Shown piece by piece: positions 52,053 through 60,885 of a stretch of 64,000 nucleotides of DNA. Location: contig NZ_QGNA01000009.1 of NCBI RefSeq assembly GCF_003173615.1, positions 62,001 through 126,000 of the forward strand, read 5' to 3'. This DNA comes from Falsiroseomonas bella. GTDB taxonomy: Bacteria; Pseudomonadota; Alphaproteobacteria; Acetobacterales; Acetobacteraceae. A program made the position numbers and the translations under genes. Each line of letters starts with the position of its first letter. Position 1 is the stretch's first letter. Below the pieces are notes generated by a model. It was not told where the DNA came from. It saw only the letters and a list, made by a program, of their open reading frames with translations, and searched no databases.

Positions 52053-52772
52053 TCACTCCGGGGCGAGGTCGCGCTCCTCCAGCAGGCGGTAGCCATGCCC
52101 GCGGACGGTGGCGATCACCGGCGCCGCGTCGCCGGCCTCCTGCAGCTTGCGGCGCAGGCGGTGGACATAGACGTCCACCACGTTGGTCAGCGGATCCTCC
52201 GCAAGGCCCCAGACCTCCGACAGGATCCGCTCCCGGCTGACCGCCTGGCCGGGCGCGCCGGCCAGCAGCTCGAGCAGCGCGAATTCCTTCGAGGTCAGCG
52301 CCACCCGGCGCTTGCCGCAGGCGACGGTCAGCGCATCCGGGTCGAGCTCGAGCCCGGCCGCGACGAAGACGCGGCGCTGCGGCGAAGGCGGCGTTGCGAC
52401 GATGCGGCTGCGCCGGATCAGCGCGGCGAGGCGGGCCAGCAGCTCGGCGAAGGCGAAGGGCTTCGGCAGGTAGTCGTCCGCGCCGTAGGAGAAGCCGTCC
52501 ACCTTGTCCTCGAGCGAGTCGAGGGCGGTCAGCATCATCACCGGGGTCGTGTCGCCATCGGCGCGCAGCCTGCGGCAGATGTCGCGCCCGTCCATGCCGG
52601 GCAGCATCACGTCGAGCAGGATCGCCGAATGGCCGCCGCCGCGCGCCAGGTCGAGGCCCTCCGGCCCGGTATGCGCGAGGTCCACCGCATAGCCTTCCGC
52701 CCGGAGCCCGCGCGCGAGGAAATCGGCGACGCGCCGCTCGTCCTCGACCAGCAGGATGCGCGATGCCTTCAT
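52053..52772 (-). CDS. OmpR-family two-component response regulator
   Basis: 239 residues. Receiver domain 1-120 with acidic pocket Glu10-Asp11, phospho-acceptor Asp54 (ILLDVMLPGMDG) and Lys104 (LPKPF). The winged-helix DNA-binding domain (about 140-235) has LTSKEFALLELLAGAPGQAV and VDVYVHRLRRKL. It is preceded by a strong GAGGAGGA ribosome-binding site and by its cognate kinase gene 67 bases upstream. Target genes are unknown; the adjacent DUF411 gene is a candidate. Confidence 0.94.
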   Translation of the reverse strand: MKASRILLVEDERRVADFLARGLRAEGYAVDLAHTGPEGLDLARGGGHSAILLDVMLPGMDGRDICRRLRADGDTTPVMMLTALDSLEDKVDGFSYGADDYLPKPFAFAELLARLAALIRRSRIVATPPSPQRRVFVAAGLELDPDALTVACGKRRVALTSKEFALLELLAGAPGQAVSRERILSEVWGLAEDPLTNVVDVYVHRLRRKLQEAGDAAPVIATVRGHGYRLLEERDLAPE

Positions 52773-52839
52773 GCGGCTTGTGTCCTCCTCTCGATGCGGG
52801 CGGCGCGGCGGGCGGCGCGGGGCGCGGTGCGGGATGCGC

Positions 52840-54429
52840 TCATGCGACGGCCTGCAGCGGATGCGCGGCCGGCAGCTCCACCAGCGCGACAGTGCCACGG
52901 CCCGTCCGGTTCTCCAGCCGCACCTCGCCGCCATGCGCCCGTGCGATGGCGCGCGCCAGCGGCAGGCCCAGGCCGCTGCCGCCGTCGTGGCGCGCCGCGG
53001 CGTCGGCGCCGCGGTGGAACCGCTCGAAGACGCGCTCGAGATCCTCCGGCGCGATGCCGATGCCGTCATCCGCCACCACGAGCCGTACCTGTTCCTGCAG
53101 CATCTGCAGTTCCACGACGACCTCGCCGCCGGCGTCGGAATAGCGCACCGCGTTGTCGAGCAGGATCAGCACCAGCTGGCGCAGGCGGTCCGCATCGCCC
53201 TGCACCACGACACGGCGCGGCAGGGCGTTCGATCCGACCCGGATCCCCCGCGGCGCCCCCAGGGTGCGCGCGGCGGACACCGCCCCCTGCACCACCTCGT
53301 CCAGCGCGACCGGGTGCCTGGCGCTGCGCGCCTCGCCTGCCTCGGACCGGGCGACGAAGAGCAGGTCGTCCACCAGCCGCGCCGTGTGCGCAGCTTCCTC
53401 CGCGACACGGCCGAGGGCGTGGCGATAATCGGCGACGGGCTTGTCCGCCCCGCGCAGCGCCACCTCCGCCTCGCCGCGGATCACCGTGAGCGGCGTGCGA
53501 AGCTCGTGGCTGGCATCGGCCAGGAAGCGCCTGCGCGCCTGGTCGCTCCGCTGCAGCGCCTCGTTCGCCGCGGCGAGTTCCGCGGTGCGCGCCTCCACCG
53601 CCTGCTCCAGCGCGGCATGGCTGCTCTGCAGCGCCGCGCGGCTGCGCGCCACCTCGTCCAGCATGGTGTTGAAGCTGCGCACCACGCGCCCGAGCTCGCC
53701 CTTCGTCGGCACGCCGGTGACCCGGCGCGAGAAGTCGCCGCCGGTCACCGCCTCCGCCGCGCCGGCGAGCTGGTCGAGCGGGCGCTGCAGCCGGCGGATC
53801 AGCACGGCCGCCGCGATCACCGCGACCAGCACGGCAAGGGCGGCCATCAGCCGTGCCAGGCGCGCGGGGGCCGCCGTCATCCGTTCCGCCTCGCGCTCCG
53901 CGGCGATCGCATCCTCCCGCTCCCGGTCCACGGCGGCGTGCACGGCGTTGCGGAACTCGGTCCCGAGCCCGCCCTGCACCACGATGCGCAGCTGCGCGCG
54001 CGCCTCCTCCATGCGGCCCGCCGCCGAGAGGCTCGCGGCATCCTCCAGGCGCTGCACGAAGCCATGCGAGAGCTGCTCGAGGGCTGCCAGATCGTCGAGT
54101 TCCTCCCGCTCGGCCAGGTTCTGCGGGAGCATCGCGATCTCGGCGGTGATGTGCCTGCGGATGTTGGCGAACTGGGCGCGGATGGTCGCCCGTGCATGGC
54201 CGGGCCCGAAGCCCAGTTGCTCGTCGCCGAGGGCTGCTGCCGTGGCCGCCTGCAGCAGGCGGTCGGCTTCGGATTCCAGGTGCAGATGGCCGTGCAGCAC
54301 CTCATGCACGTGGCGCGTGCGCTCCATCTGGAACACGGCGACCGAGGCCGTCCACCACGCCAGGCCGGCACAGGCCAGCGTGAGCGCGAGCACGGCGCCG
54401 AAGGTCCCGATGAGCAGCGGCCTGAACAT
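52840..54429 (-). CDS. Sensor histidine kinase
   Basis: 529 residues. Two membrane helices (about 5-28 and 190-212) bracket a 160-residue helical periplasmic sensor. A HAMP domain (about 213-265), the phospho-acceptor His308 in DASHELRTPLT and the ATPase boxes N (LDNAVRYSD), G1 (DDGIGI), F (FERFHR) and G2 (GSGLGL) follow. It is transcribed before the response regulator. The signal is unknown; the helical sensor contains several His (HVHEVLHGHLH near 40-50) that could bind metal. Confidence 0.94.
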   Translation of the reverse strand: MFRPLLIGTFGAVLALTLACAGLAWWTASVAVFQMERTRHVHEVLHGHLHLESEADRLLQAATAAALGDEQLGFGPGHARATIRAQFANIRRHITAEIAMLPQNLAEREELDDLAALEQLSHGFVQRLEDAASLSAAGRMEEARAQLRIVVQGGLGTEFRNAVHAAVDREREDAIAAEREAERMTAAPARLARLMAALAVLVAVIAAAVLIRRLQRPLDQLAGAAEAVTGGDFSRRVTGVPTKGELGRVVRSFNTMLDEVARSRAALQSSHAALEQAVEARTAELAAANEALQRSDQARRRFLADASHELRTPLTVIRGEAEVALRGADKPVADYRHALGRVAEEAAHTARLVDDLLFVARSEAGEARSARHPVALDEVVQGAVSAARTLGAPRGIRVGSNALPRRVVVQGDADRLRQLVLILLDNAVRYSDAGGEVVVELQMLQEQVRLVVADDGIGIAPEDLERVFERFHRGADAAARHDGGSGLGLPLARAIARAHGGEVRLENRTGRGTVALVELPAAHPLQAVA

Positions 54430-54525
54430 GCATCTCCCCGGCAGGGCGGCGCGGATTGCGCCGCCTCCGTATCAAAGAACCGTGAAGGTATTTTACAACA
54501 GGGCTTCCGGCGCCGCACGCCCCGT

Positions 54526-55479
54526 TCAGGCGAAGCGCCGGGCGAGCCAGGCCCCGCCATCCGCGGCGGCCTGCCGGGAGGCGCCGACATATGCCAGGGC
54601 GCGCAGGAAGCCATGCGCCGTCCCGGGAGACAGCCGGCTCTCCACCGCCACGCCGGAAGCCCGCAGCCGCTCGGCCATGGCGTGGTTCTCGGCCGCCAGC
54701 ACGTCGAGCTCCGCGATGTGCAGCAGCACCGGCGGAATGCCACGCAGATCGGCGCGCAGCGGCGCGGCCAGCGGGCTGAGGCGGTCCGCCGGGCGCGGGC
54801 AATAGCATTCCCAGTAGAAGCGCATCTTCTCCCGCGTCAGGAAGTAGCCCTCGGCGAATTCGCGATAGGTCGCGGTGTCGAGCCGCGAATCGAAGACGCC
54901 GTAGTTCAGCAGCAGGCCCGAAAGCCGGATGTCCGGGTCCGTCTCCCGCAGCAGCAGCGCCACGCCCATCGCCAGGTTGGCGCCCGCGCTGTCGCCGCCG
55001 ATCACGATCCGCGCGGGATCGAGGCCCCATTCGGCGCCGTGCCTCGCCACCCAGCGCACCACCGCGGCGCATTCCTCCAGCCCCTGGGGGAAAGCGGCCT
55101 CGGGGCTGAGCGCATAGTCCGGGCCGATCACCGCACAGCCGGCGGCGGCGGCGTATTCGCGCATCAGCCGGTCATGCGTGTCCACGCTGCCCCAGACCCA
55201 GCCGCCGCCATGGATGTAGATCAGCACCGGCAGGGTGCCGCCGGCGGGGCGATGGAAGCGGCAGAGCAGGCGCCGCCCGCGGATCGGCAGCCAGCGGTCG
55301 CCGCTCTCGGCCATGGTCGGCCCGCCCTGCGCGAGGTCGAGCTGCGGCCCGTCATTCAGCTTGCGCGCCTCGTCGAGCGGCGGGGTCAGCACGATGGGCG
55401 GCTGCGCGGCGGCGCGCTGCTCCATCATGGTGCTGAAGGCGAGCATTTCGGGGTCCCAGCGGGAGTCCTGAGCGGGCAT
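54526..55479 (-). CDS. HSL-family alpha/beta hydrolase (esterase)
   Basis: 317 residues. Hormone-sensitive-lipase-type fold with oxyanion motif HGGGW at 90-94, nucleophile Ser in GDSAG at 162-166, acid in ELDVLAAE and His in GTAHGF. It hydrolyses carboxyl esters of medium or short chains; the natural substrate is unknown. No signal peptide. It is divergent from the Pat-like gene over a 117-bp gap. Confidence 0.9.
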   Translation of the reverse strand: MPAQDSRWDPEMLAFSTMMEQRAAAQPPIVLTPPLDEARKLNDGPQLDLAQGGPTMAESGDRWLPIRGRRLLCRFHRPAGGTLPVLIYIHGGGWVWGSVDTHDRLMREYAAAAGCAVIGPDYALSPEAAFPQGLEECAAVVRWVARHGAEWGLDPARIVIGGDSAGANLAMGVALLLRETDPDIRLSGLLLNYGVFDSRLDTATYREFAEGYFLTREKMRFYWECYCPRPADRLSPLAAPLRADLRGIPPVLLHIAELDVLAAENHAMAERLRASGVAVESRLSPGTAHGFLRALAYVGASRQAAADGGAWLARRFA

Positions 55480-55596
55480 GGCGTATCCTTCCTCCGCTTC
55501 GATGGGACGCCGGGGCGGGCGCCTCCGCAAGCCCTCGGCTTGTGATCGGGCGATGGTTGCGGCCGGCGCCGGGCGGGGTGCATGCTGCGTTGCACC

Positions 55597-58242
55597 ATGC
55601 AAAAGCCCCTGCCCACGCTCGGCCCCCGCGGCAGGCTGCGCGAGGAGGCGCTGTATCGGCCGAGGCATGTCGTGCTCGTGGCCGATCCGGCGCTGCCGCA
55701 ATCGGGGCTGCTGGCGCGCAACCTCGCCGGCGGCGGTTTCCGGGGGCGGCTTTCGCTCGTCGGCATGGAGCATGCCGGTCTTGAGACGGCGTCCTCCATC
55801 GCCGCGCTCGATCCACCCGACCTCGCCGTGCTGTCCCTGCCGCCGGAGGCGCTGGAGCCCGCGATGGCCGCGCTCGCCGAACGGGGCGCGCAGGCGGCCG
55901 TGGTGCCGGGGGCGGCGCCCGATCTCGGCGCGATCGCCGCGCGCACCGGGCTGCGCGCGCTGGGGCAGGGCAGCTTCGGCATCTGCGTGCCCGCGATCGG
56001 GCTGAACGCCTCGCTGGCGCATCTCGCGCCGCGGCCCGGCAAGCTCGCGCTGATCTGCCAGTCCTCGGCGCTCGCCCGCGCGGTGCTGGACTGGGCGGAG
56101 GCCGAGAGCGTCGGCTTCAGCCATGTGATCGGCATCGGCGGCAATGCCGATCTCGGCTTCGCCCATGCGCTGGACTGGCTCTCGCGCGATCCCGGCACGG
56201 CGGCGATCCTGCTGGATCTCCGGCGCATCAAGAACCGGCGGCAGTTCATCTCGGCCGCGCGGGCCGCGGCGCGAACGCGCCCCGTGGTGGCGATCCGCGC
56301 GGGCGGGCGGCTCGCCGACCGCAGCGGCACCACCGACGCGGTGATGGCCGCCGCGCTGCGCCGCGCCGGCGTGCTGCAGGTCTCGGGCCTTGCCGACCTG
56401 CTCTCCGCCGCGGAGACGCTGGCGCGCGCGAAGCTGTCGCCGCGTGGCGGGGCGGGCGACCGGATCGCGGTGGTGGCGAACGCCACGGGCCTCGCGCAGC
56501 TCGCCGCCGATGCGGCGCTGGCGGGCGGGGCGCGGCTGGCGGAGCTTTCGCCGGAGGCGCTGGGCTGCCTCGCCATCGGGCTGCCTGCCGGTTGGCACGG
56601 GCGCAACCCGGTCGTGCTCGGCCCGCTCGGTGGCACGGCGCTCGGCGAGGCGGCGGCGATGCTCGCCGCCCTGCTGGAGGTGGACACGGTCGTCGCGCTG
56701 CATGCGCCGGTCGCCGACGAGAACGCCGAGACGATCTCCTCCGCGCTCGCCGCCGCCGCGAAGGCGACCCGCGCCGCGCCGGTGCTGGTCTGCTGGGCCG
56801 GGGAGGCGACGGCCGCGCCGCAGCGCCTGGCGCTGGCCCGCGCCGGCGTCGCGGCCTTCGCCACGCCCGAAGCCGCGGTGCGCGGCGCGTTGCAGCTCTG
56901 CGAGGACCGCCGCAACCGCCGCGCCGCGGCCGAGCTTCCGGGCCGCGACGTGCTGAAGCTGGCGCCCGACCGCGACGCCGTGCGCACGCTGTTCGCCCGC
57001 GTCCGCGCCGAAGGCCGGCTGGCGCTGACCGCGGACGAGGCGCTGTCCGTGCTCGCCGCCTATGGCCTGCCGGTGGTGCAGGGCCGCGCGGTGCCCGATG
57101 CGACGCATGCCGTCGCCGCGGCAGGCGCGCTGGGCTTTCCCGTCGTTCTCAAGCTGCGCAGCGCCGACATCGGCAGCAAGAGCGAAGTCGGCGGCGTCGC
57201 GCTCGGACTGCGCAGCGCGGCGGCGCTGCGCGAGGCGGCGGCGGCGATGCTGGCCTCGGCGCGGCAGCGACGGCCGGATGCGCGGCTCGACGGCTTCCTC
57301 GTGCAGCGCCAGGTGGAACGCGGGCTCGAGCTGCAGCTGCGGCTGGAGGAGGATCCGATGTTCGGGCCCTTCATCGGCTTCGGCCTGGGCGGCACGGCGG
57401 CCGAGCTGCTGGGCGACGAGGCCTTCGACCTGCCGCCGCTGAACGACGCGCTGGCCAAGGGGCTGATCGCGCGCTCCCGCGCCGCGCCGCTGCTCGCCGG
57501 CTATCGCGACCATCCGCCCGCCGATCTCGATGCGGTGGAGGATGCGCTGGTGCGGCTCAGCCAGGTCGCGGTGGACTTCCCCGAGATCGCGGCCCTCGGC
57601 ATCAACCCGCTGGTCGCGCGCGCCGATGGCGTGATGGCGCTGGACGCACGCTGTACGCTGCGGCCCGCGGGCGAGGCGGCGCTGCTCGCGATCCCGCCAT
57701 ACCCCGAGGAATGGGTCACGCGCTGGAACACGAAGTCCGGCGAGGCGCTGACCATCCGCCCGATCCGCCCCGAGGACGCGGAGGCGCATGCCGCCTTCTT
57801 CCGCCGCCTGACGCCCGAGGACATACGCTGGCGCTTCTTCTCCCAGCTGCGGGAGCTGCCGCCGCAGCAGATCGCGCGCATGACGCAGCTCGACTACGAC
57901 CGGGAGATGGCCTTCGTCGCCGTGCGCAGCCTGCCGGACGGCACCGAGGACCTGCTCGGCGTCTCGCGCCTGATCCGCGAGCCGGACGGCATCACCGGCG
58001 AATTCGCGGTGATCGTGGACCGCGCGATGAAGGGGCAGGGGCTCGGGCGGCACCTGATGGAGCGCCTGTTCGCCTGGGCGCGCGCCAACGGCATCGCGAC
58101 CATCGCGGGCCAGGTGCTGGCCGACAACGCGCCGATGCTCGCCTTCGTGAAGTCGCTCGGCTTCACGGCGAAGCGCAGCGCGGAGGACGAGGAGGTCTTC
58201 GAGGTCACGCGCCCGGCGACGCTGCCGGAGGAGGCGGGGTAG
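55597..58242 (+). CDS. Pat-like protein acetyltransferase (acyl-CoA synthetase-like plus GNAT)
   Basis: 881 residues. The N-terminal part has CoA-binding and succinyl-CoA-ligase-like flavodoxin domains (1-430) and an ATP-grasp domain follows (about 460-690). The C-terminal GNAT domain (about 715-870) shows LTIRPIRPEDAEAHAAFFRR and KGQGLGRHLMERLF. The architecture is that of Pat/YfiQ lysine acetyltransferases. Around residues 225-260 the segment that in ADP-forming acyl-CoA synthetases carries the phosphorylated His (SHTG) is shortened and lacks His, so synthetase activity is probably lost. ATG 55597 is chosen over 55582. Confidence 0.87.
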   Translation: MQKPLPTLGPRGRLREEALYRPRHVVLVADPALPQSGLLARNLAGGGFRGRLSLVGMEHAGLETASSIAALDPPDLAVLSLPPEALEPAMAALAERGAQAAVVPGAAPDLGAIAARTGLRALGQGSFGICVPAIGLNASLAHLAPRPGKLALICQSSALARAVLDWAEAESVGFSHVIGIGGNADLGFAHALDWLSRDPGTAAILLDLRRIKNRRQFISAARAAARTRPVVAIRAGGRLADRSGTTDAVMAAALRRAGVLQVSGLADLLSAAETLARAKLSPRGGAGDRIAVVANATGLAQLAADAALAGGARLAELSPEALGCLAIGLPAGWHGRNPVVLGPLGGTALGEAAAMLAALLEVDTVVALHAPVADENAETISSALAAAAKATRAAPVLVCWAGEATAAPQRLALARAGVAAFATPEAAVRGALQLCEDRRNRRAAAELPGRDVLKLAPDRDAVRTLFARVRAEGRLALTADEALSVLAAYGLPVVQGRAVPDATHAVAAAGALGFPVVLKLRSADIGSKSEVGGVALGLRSAAALREAAAAMLASARQRRPDARLDGFLVQRQVERGLELQLRLEEDPMFGPFIGFGLGGTAAELLGDEAFDLPPLNDALAKGLIARSRAAPLLAGYRDHPPADLDAVEDALVRLSQVAVDFPEIAALGINPLVARADGVMALDARCTLRPAGEAALLAIPPYPEEWVTRWNTKSGEALTIRPIRPEDAEAHAAFFRRLTPEDIRWRFFSQLRELPPQQIARMTQLDYDREMAFVAVRSLPDGTEDLLGVSRLIREPDGITGEFAVIVDRAMKGQGLGRHLMERLFAWARANGIATIAGQVLADNAPMLAFVKSLGFTAKRSAEDEEVFEVTRPATLPEEAG

Positions 58243-58254
58243 GCAACGCCTTCC

Positions 58255-60243
58255 TCAGGCGTCCACCGCCTCCTCGTCCAGCTTCGCGGCATTCTCCTGG
58301 ATGAAGCGGAAGCGCAGCTCGGGCTTCCGGCCCATCAGCGCCTCGATCAGCTCGGAGGTCCGCGCGCGCTCCTCCGGCGGCAGCACCACCTTCAGCAGCG
58401 TGCGCCGCTTCGGGTCCATCGTCGTCTCCTTCAAGGAGGCCGGCGGCATCTCGCCCAGGCCCTTGAAGCGGGAGACGTCCACCTTCTGGTTCGCCTTGAA
58501 TTCGCGCTTGATGAGGCGGTCCTTGTCGGCATCGTCCTTGGCATAGACCGTCTTGCCGCCCGCCTGCAGGCGATAGAGCGGCGGCTGCGCCAGGTGGATG
58601 CGCTCCTGCCGCACCAGCTCCGGCAGCTCCTTGTAGAAGAAGGTCATCAGCAGCGCCGCGATATGCGCGCCGTCCACATCGGCGTCGGTCATGATCACCA
58701 CGCGGCCGTAGCGCAGGCGGCCGATGTCGAACTTCTCGCCCACGCCGCAGCCCAGCGCCTCGATCAGGTCCTTCAGTTCCTGGTTGCCGCGGAGCTTGTC
58801 GGCGGAAGCACTCGCCACGTTCAGGATCTTGCCGCGCAGCGGCAGCACCGCCTGCGTCTCGCGGTCGCGCGCCTGCTTGGCGCTGCCGCCCGCGGAATCA
58901 CCCTCCACCAGGAACAGCTCCGTGCCGTCCGAGGATTCGCGGGAACAGTCGGCGAGCTTGCCCGGCAGGCGCAGCTTGCGCGTCGCGCTCTTGCGCGGCG
59001 TGTCCTTCTGCTCGCGCCGCCTGATCCGCTCTTCCGCGCGCTCCACCGCCCAGGCGAGCAAATTGTCCGCCGTGGCGGGGTCGCCGGCCAGCCAGTGGTC
59101 GAAATGGTCGCGCAGCGCGGCCTCCACCAGGCGCGCCGCTTCCGGGCTGGTCAGCTTGTCCTTGGTCTGGCCCTGGAATTGCGGGTCGCGGATGAAGACC
59201 GAGAGCATGCCCGCCATGCCGCCGAGCAGGTCCTCGGCCGTGACGTTGCCCGCGCGGCGGTCCTTCTTCAGCTCGCCATAGGCGCGCAGGCCCTTCACCA
59301 GCGCCGCGCGCAGCCCGGCCTCATGCGTGCCGCCCTGCGGCGTCGGGATGGTGTTGGCGTAGGTGTTGAGGAAGCCCTCGCCCTGCTCGAGCCACGTCAG
59401 CGCCCATTCGCAGCGCCCGGCATTCTCCGCGAAGCTCATCTCGCCGGACCAGGGTGCGGGCACCACCTGGCTGCGGCCCTCGATGCTGGCGGCCAGGAAG
59501 TCCGAGAGGCCGCCCGGGAAGTGCAGCACCGCCTCGGCCGGCGTGTCCGTGCCCTGCACCAGCGCCGGGTCGCATTTCCAGCGGATCTCGACGCCGCGGA
59601 ACAGATAGGCCTTGGACCGGCAGAGCCGGTGCAGCCGCGCCGGGCTGAACAGCTGCTTGCCGAAGATCTCCGGGTCCGGCTTGAAGCGGATGGTGGTGCC
59701 GCGGCGGTTGTGGATGGTGCCGAGGTTCTTGAGCTTCTGCACCGGCTTGCCGCGCTCGAAGGCGTGGCCGAACAGGGTGCGGTCGCGCGCGACCTCCACC
59801 TCCAGCCGCTCGGCCAGCGCGTTCACCACGCTGCTGCCGACGCCGTGCAGGCCGCCCGAGGTGTCATAGGCCTTGCCCGAGAACTTCCCGCCCGAATGCA
59901 GCGTGGTGAGGATCACCTCCAGCGCCGACAGCTTCGGGAATTTCGGATGCGGGTCCACCGGGATGCCGCGGCCGTTGTCGCGCACGGTCAGCCAGTTGCC
60001 CGCCTCCAGCGTCACCTCGATGAAGTCGGCATGCCCGGCCACCGCCTCGTCCATGGCGTTGTCGAGGATCTCGGCGGCGAGGTGGTGCAGCGCGTTCTCG
60101 TCGGTGCCGCCGATATACATGCCCGGCCGGCGCCGGACGGGCTCCAGCCCCTCCAGGACCTCGATGTCCTTCGCCGAATACTCGCCCGTGCTGAGAGCCG
60201 CGGCGCCGCCTTTCAGCCGGCCGCGGCCGAACAGATCGTTCAT
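58255..60243 (-). CDS. parE: DNA topoisomerase IV subunit B
   Basis: 662 residues. GHKL ATPase motifs (EILDNAMDEA, VRDNGRGIPVD, GGLHGVGSSVVNAL), transducer domain, then TOPRIM (LVEGDSAGG; MTDADVDGAHI) and the C-terminal RFKGLGEMPPASLKETTMDP. The ParE-type sequence in this last block and the lack of the long GyrB insert favour ParE. It decatenates chromosomes with ParC, whose gene is not in the window. Confidence 0.95.
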   Translation of the reverse strand: MNDLFGRGRLKGGAAALSTGEYSAKDIEVLEGLEPVRRRPGMYIGGTDENALHHLAAEILDNAMDEAVAGHADFIEVTLEAGNWLTVRDNGRGIPVDPHPKFPKLSALEVILTTLHSGGKFSGKAYDTSGGLHGVGSSVVNALAERLEVEVARDRTLFGHAFERGKPVQKLKNLGTIHNRRGTTIRFKPDPEIFGKQLFSPARLHRLCRSKAYLFRGVEIRWKCDPALVQGTDTPAEAVLHFPGGLSDFLAASIEGRSQVVPAPWSGEMSFAENAGRCEWALTWLEQGEGFLNTYANTIPTPQGGTHEAGLRAALVKGLRAYGELKKDRRAGNVTAEDLLGGMAGMLSVFIRDPQFQGQTKDKLTSPEAARLVEAALRDHFDHWLAGDPATADNLLAWAVERAEERIRRREQKDTPRKSATRKLRLPGKLADCSRESSDGTELFLVEGDSAGGSAKQARDRETQAVLPLRGKILNVASASADKLRGNQELKDLIEALGCGVGEKFDIGRLRYGRVVIMTDADVDGAHIAALLMTFFYKELPELVRQERIHLAQPPLYRLQAGGKTVYAKDDADKDRLIKREFKANQKVDVSRFKGLGEMPPASLKETTMDPKRRTLLKVVLPPEERARTSELIEALMGRKPELRFRFIQENAAKLDEEAVDA

Positions 60244-60421
60244 GCTGTGTTCTCGCTTTCCGGGTGAAGATAGCGACCGGGTGCGGGGCACACAACCAAT
60301 CCGGGCCGAGTCGAGGGAAGCGGCGCGAAAGGCTGTCCGGTCCGGGCGAAGGTCGCGGTTGCGCATTGATCGCGCCGCCGTGAGCCGCCAACCTCGGCCC
60401 GCCATACCCGGACCCGCCGCC

Positions 60422-60874
60422 ATGCGCCGCCTGAGCCTGCTCCTGCCCCTTCTGATGCCGCTGCCCGCCGAGGCGAACGAGGCCTTCTGCCCGGCGCTGA
60501 AGCGGCTCGTTGCGGCGGCCCAATGGGGCTTCAACGACATCGGCCTCGCGCCGCACCTGATCCCCGGCTCGATCGCCGAACGGCGCGGCGTCACGCGCGT
60601 ACTGGACGGGCCGGAGCGCGGCGCGATCTTCGCCACCATGCTGAGGACCGAGAGCCGCGAGCATGCCGCCGAGGTGCGGCATCGCTTCGACGCGCTGCGC
60701 GGCGAGATCGGGCACTGCCTCTCCGACGCCCAGGCCAGCCCGGTCTCGGGCGGGCAGGGCGGCCAGCAGGCGCATTGGACCATGCCCTATGCCGTGGTGC
60801 GCCTGCGCGCCGATGGCGGCGACGGCTTCGCCTCGACCTCCGAGGTCGAGATCACCGTCGCCGCGCGCTGGTAG
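60422..60874 (+). CDS. Small secreted hypothetical protein
   Basis: 150 residues with a signal peptide (LSLLLPLLMPLPAEANE). The mature part has two Cys (in AFCPALKRL and GHCLSDA) that could form a disulfide, and an IPGSIAERRGVTRVLDGPERG stretch. I do not recognise a family. It sits alone between parE (divergent) and amn (convergent, 11-bp gap). Confidence 0.65.
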   Translation: MRRLSLLLPLLMPLPAEANEAFCPALKRLVAAAQWGFNDIGLAPHLIPGSIAERRGVTRVLDGPERGAIFATMLRTESREHAAEVRHRFDALRGEIGHCLSDAQASPVSGGQGGQQAHWTMPYAVVRLRADGGDGFASTSEVEITVAARW

Positions 60875-60885
60875 CGGCGCTTTTC

